64,000 bases of DNA. Source: Psychrobacillus sp032154225 (GTDB taxonomy: Bacteria > Bacillota > Bacilli > Bacillales_A > Planococcaceae). The notes under the pieces are model-generated. The model was given only the letters and a program-made list of their open reading frames with translations, searched no databases and was not told the origin of the DNA. The DNA is taken from NCBI RefSeq assembly GCF_032154225.1, contig NZ_JALDYF010000017.1, positions 1 through 64,000 on the forward strand, written 5' to 3'. The translations under genes and the position numbers were made by a program. Shown one piece after another: positions 61,493-64,000 of the stretch (its first letter is position 1; every line of letters starts with the position of its first letter).

Positions 61493-63127
61493 CTAAAATA
61501 GTTTATTATCCAAGAGTGGGGCTATTATTAATCCTTTTCCTACTAAGGAATCGTGAGCTGATTTCCTCTCTTTCCTACCATTATCAACAATTTTAAGAAT
61601 TATATTCGATGAACGCTTATTTTTAGAATTATTATCAATTGCTTTTTTAGATGCCATACGTTCATTAATAAGAGTTAAAGCTGCCTGGACTGCCTCTTGT
61701 GGTGTGATTTCCTTATTTTCCTTAATAATTTTTTTTGCTGTCATTTCTGCCAACTTATCATTTATATCAAGATTCATTAATGTGAGAGTTACTATTTGCA
61801 GAACAGACAAATCTTTTTGTTGCCTTTTTTCCGCTATTTTCTCTTTCTCTTTGCTTATCCTTTCTCTCATATTTATTGGGGTTTCTCTTTGCAAAAGAAA
61901 ATCTTCAATATCAAAAGGGGTTATATCATCATATCTTACGATATCCTCTAATCTTCCTTCTCTTAAAGCCTTTAGCATAGGTTGCAGCATTTTCAAATAT
62001 TTTTCGCCAACTATTTTTATCATGTTAGGAGAAATTTTATCATATCCTTCCTCCATTGCATAAGACTGTGCCAACATAAATAATTTAACTGCAATATCTA
62101 CTATTCCTTGGCTTTGATCATGAATTAATTCCATCCATTCTTTCGTTAACTCAACTTTCTCCTTAGTCCATTGATATGTCCACATTCTACTAAGTAAGAC
62201 TTCCCAATTATCATCCATCTTCATTTGTTCCCAGATTAACTCACCATGGCCACCAGCTCTCCTAGCTTGTCGAAAATTAACTTGGAGTAATCGCTTTGCT
62301 TTAGTCGTCCCGATCAACACTATCGGAATTCCTATTTCATTTACTAAGGTAACCAAAAAATTCATCATACTACTTGAAACTTCCGACTTTGCTGTTAACA
62401 TATGCTGAATCTCATCAATAACTAATACCCCTAGACAATGTGCCCTAGCTAATTGTCCTATATATATAATTAGATAACTTAATGATTCTCGTTTGTGACC
62501 CTGTTTAAAATAGTTTGTCCCTAAAGCCTCATCAATCTTTGTAATAAAATCTAAACATAACGTTTTTGGAGATCCATCATTTGGGCAGTTTAGTTTTAAC
62601 CATGGTATCTGCATTATATTTAATGGGTATTTATGAATTATGACTTTAGGATAGAGAGATAGTATCCTCTCAATCGCTGATGATTTCCCCATTCCAGAAA
62701 AACCGATTATAGATAAGCTTGAAGCTGTTTTTCGAATGTCTGGTGGGAGTCCTATTGGTTCTTTTTTTTCTAATCTTCGATGCATTTCAATTAAGGTTTC
62801 AGCATGTGATTTGTTTTGAGGATTTCTATACATATACCCACTTCTTAATAATCCTGAAAAACGTGCTTCTAACGTCAATGTTTGTTCCAGTGGTTGATAA
62901 AATCGAGTTAGTCTCAAAAGTGCATGGTAACGATACTGGACGGATAGATTATTTTCTCTTTTGTCATATTCTGGGAGATAGCGTAGTTGTTCATAAGCCT
63001 CATCAACAGAAAGCATAGGAGGAAGTGCTTCGATTAAGGGATTTCCCCGATAGTCTGGATTATCTTGTTCGGTATATTCCGCACTAATTGCATATTCTCC
63101 GTTTTCTAATTTAATTAGCTTTTTCAT
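61493..63127 (-). CDS. tnsC: TnsC AAA+ transposition regulator
   Basis: 544 residues, close to the 555 of Tn7 TnsC. Walker A is IIGFSGMGKSSAIE (about 141-154), Walker B GVLVIDEIQHML (about 233-244), and a sensor-1-like VLIGTTKAKRLL follows. It links target-bound TniQ proteins to the TnsAB transposase. It overlaps tnsB by 4 bp. The ~100-residue charged C-terminal tail should contact TnsA/TnsB. Confidence 0.9.
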   Translation of the reverse strand: MKKLIKLENGEYAISAEYTEQDNPDYRGNPLIEALPPMLSVDEAYEQLRYLPEYDKRENNLSVQYRYHALLRLTRFYQPLEQTLTLEARFSGLLRSGYMYRNPQNKSHAETLIEMHRRLEKKEPIGLPPDIRKTASSLSIIGFSGMGKSSAIERILSLYPKVIIHKYPLNIMQIPWLKLNCPNDGSPKTLCLDFITKIDEALGTNYFKQGHKRESLSYLIIYIGQLARAHCLGVLVIDEIQHMLTAKSEVSSSMMNFLVTLVNEIGIPIVLIGTTKAKRLLQVNFRQARRAGGHGELIWEQMKMDDNWEVLLSRMWTYQWTKEKVELTKEWMELIHDQSQGIVDIAVKLFMLAQSYAMEEGYDKISPNMIKIVGEKYLKMLQPMLKALREGRLEDIVRYDDITPFDIEDFLLQRETPINMRERISKEKEKIAEKRQQKDLSVLQIVTLTLMNLDINDKLAEMTAKKIIKENKEITPQEAVQAALTLINERMASKKAIDNNSKNKRSSNIILKIVDNGRKERKSAHDSLVGKGLIIAPLLDNKLF

Positions 63128-64000
63128 TTATCATTTCTTCCTTCGTTTGCAAATAATTGTTTAATTGATATTATAGATGAATTCTTCTCGTTATTATTTT
63201 CAACTTGTATTATGGCACTAATCTTTTTTTGATTATTAATTTGTAAGTTAAATCCTTCTTCCTCACTTCTTTGAACTCGCTCTTCTCGTCTATTATCCTT
63301 TATATTTTTCGTTCTTTTGGACTTACTTAGCGTTTTGTCCAACTTTTCCTCTTTGTTCTTATTTGCAGCTTTTACAATACTCTCGATATCAGAGTAAAAA
63401 TTAAGTTCATTTTCTAATCGACTATGTTCAGTGTCTTTCATATCGTTATTTTCAAATTCTAATAGTTGATCAATTTCTTCGATAGTCTTATCCTTATATC
63501 TCACTTGATGATCTAAAAGAGTGCACGGAATAAAAAGATCCTCATCATTGGAATGTAAATAAATAACATTCAAATCTCTTGGATCATATGAAAATTCTAC
63601 CTTCCAACTTCCATCTCTCCTTGCTTTAGAAAACCATTGTTCATCGATCGCTCTAGGAGTGGTATAATACATTTTTTTATATCTAATTCCTTTTTCAGAG
63701 ATAGTCACTTTATCTCGGGGTAATAAATAAAACTTTATTTTGTCGATATCATGTTTTTTAAGTTTGCCTGCAGCATTCTTTATTCCCCATTCCCAAAGCT
63801 TGATTGGTATAGGTTGGACGTTATCTTTTATTTGTTGCTCATTTCTAACATATTCTTTCATATAAAAATTATTGTTATAAAAAAGAATAAAATTAATTAA
63901 GATTTGTGTGTATTCTTCGATATTAAGGCTTGCTTCTAGCCGATAATCTTTTGCTCCTCTCTCACCATGATCTTTGTGTACATAGCCAGGTAGAAACGGT
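63124..64000 (-). CDS. tnsB: TnsB transposase, C-terminal part (gene continues past window end)
   Basis: The frame is open from the window edge: PFLPGYVHKDHGERGAKDYRL, then EASLNIEEYTQILINFILFY, before the internal ATG at 63861. This is the region just after the catalytic core of TnsB (the LPGY and RGAKDYRL-A-L pattern), followed by the small beta-barrel (Mu C-terminal) domain and a charged tail ending ISIKQLFANEGRNDK that would bind TnsC. The D-D-E residues lie beyond the window. The first complete codon ends at 63997. It overlaps tnsC by 4 bp. Confidence 0.9.
   Translation of the reverse strand, partial: PFLPGYVHKDHGERGAKDYRLEASLNIEEYTQILINFILFYNNNFYMKEYVRNEQQIKDNVQPIPIKLWEWGIKNAAGKLKKHDIDKIKFYLLPRDKVTISEKGIRYKKMYYTTPRAIDEQWFSKARRDGSWKVEFSYDPRDLNVIYLHSNDEDLFIPCTLLDHQVRYKDKTIEEIDQLLEFENNDMKDTEHSRLENELNFYSDIESIVKAANKNKEEKLDKTLSKSKRTKNIKDNRREERVQRSEEEGFNLQINNQKKISAIIQVENNNEKNSSIISIKQLFANEGRNDK

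Larger units (their letters stand above)
54490..64000. mobile_element. Tn7-like transposon, left part (runs off the window)
   Basis: It begins with TGTCTTCAGACAACTTAG at 54490, the TGT terminus expected of Tn7/Tn5053/Mu-type elements, followed by three direct TnsB-type sites. Inside lie two cargo genes on the plus strand, then a minus-strand set: tyrosine-recombinase-family gene, short tniQ, tnsD, tnsC and the 3' part of tnsB. The tnsAB side, right end and attachment-site gene lie beyond 64000. As in Tn7, the tnsAB side is probably proximal to the target gene, which fits the lack of a recognisable attachment gene next to 54490. The five bases before the end are ACACA; the matching target duplication cannot be checked here. 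Confidence 0.82.

Noticed and set aside
1..64000. rRNA, tRNA or CRISPR arrays
   Set aside because: No cloverleaf with TTC-GA-TC boxes, no rRNA stretch and no regularly spaced repeats were found on reading both strands.

Overview
The window comes from a low-GC, spore-forming member of the Bacillales; a Planococcaceae/Bacillaceae-type genome (Psychrobacillus, Lysinibacillus or Sporosarcina-like) fits best, but I cannot fix the genus by eye. The reasons are AT-rich DNA with strong GGAGG ribosome binding sites, a four-gene GerA-family germinant receptor operon, the spore cortex hydrolase CwlJ, a PadR-HAAS-DUF4097 operon, and dispersed GC-rich repeats of the kind known from Bacillaceae.

Layout. 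0-4 kb: a thiol-redox module (CcdA/DsbD-like membrane protein, OmpR-type regulator, sensor kinase) divergent from a ResA-like thioredoxin. 3.7-4.45 kb: a structured non-coding stretch and two repeat units. 4.4-7.7 kb: an ABC-2 exporter operon. 8-20 kb: accessory metabolism and regulation: a DUF2798 protein, a broken O-methyltransferase, a broken MFS transporter with a divergent LysR regulator, a thioredoxin-reductase-like flavoprotein and an Rrf2 regulator that seem to share an operator, acetyltransferases, a beta-lactamase-fold hydrolase, an orphan dihydrolipoyl dehydrogenase, and a TetR-controlled hydrolase. 20.5-23.8 kb: a second two-component system, visibly richer in GC, and a hydrolase. 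24-32.7 kb: a patch rich in broken genes, plus the PadR operon and AlkD. 33-37.3 kb: an ABC-F ribosome-protection gene behind a transcription attenuator, type-2 pyrF, and an ECF sigma/anti-sigma pair. 37.3-44 kb: an IS remnant, a PadR/YhgE pair, decayed copies of two genes also found intact in the window, pirin and cwlJ. 45-49.6 kb: the ger operon (A-C-D-B). 50-54.2 kb: BlaI/BlaR-like pair with tandem operators, polysaccharide deacetylase, VOC protein.

54,490 to the window end is the left part of a Tn7-like transposon. It shows a TGT terminus, three direct TnsB-type sites, cargo (an unknown or DUF6037-like protein and an OLD-family ATPase/TOPRIM nuclease, a likely anti-phage module), and a minus-strand operon tnsB(partial)-tnsC-tnsD-tniQ2 followed by a tyrosine-recombinase-family gene. 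The recombinase-family protein lacks the first catalytic arginine (Gln instead) and the box-II histidine (Gln instead). It sits directly after a short second TniQ. This resembles the TnsF type of target selector, an inactivated tyrosine recombinase described from Tn6022-like transposons, and suggests a dual-pathway element: TnsD for one site, TniQ2 plus a TnsF-like protein for another. This is the most interesting system in the window.

A second theme is a family of short palindromic repeats (core GGTGCCAGGCACC followed by CAAACTATTCAA) that repeatedly sits exactly over the 3' ends of genes. A third is an unusual number of frameshifted or stop-interrupted genes between 8.5 and 45 kb, which could be real decay or base-call errors. 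No rRNA, tRNA or CRISPR array was seen.
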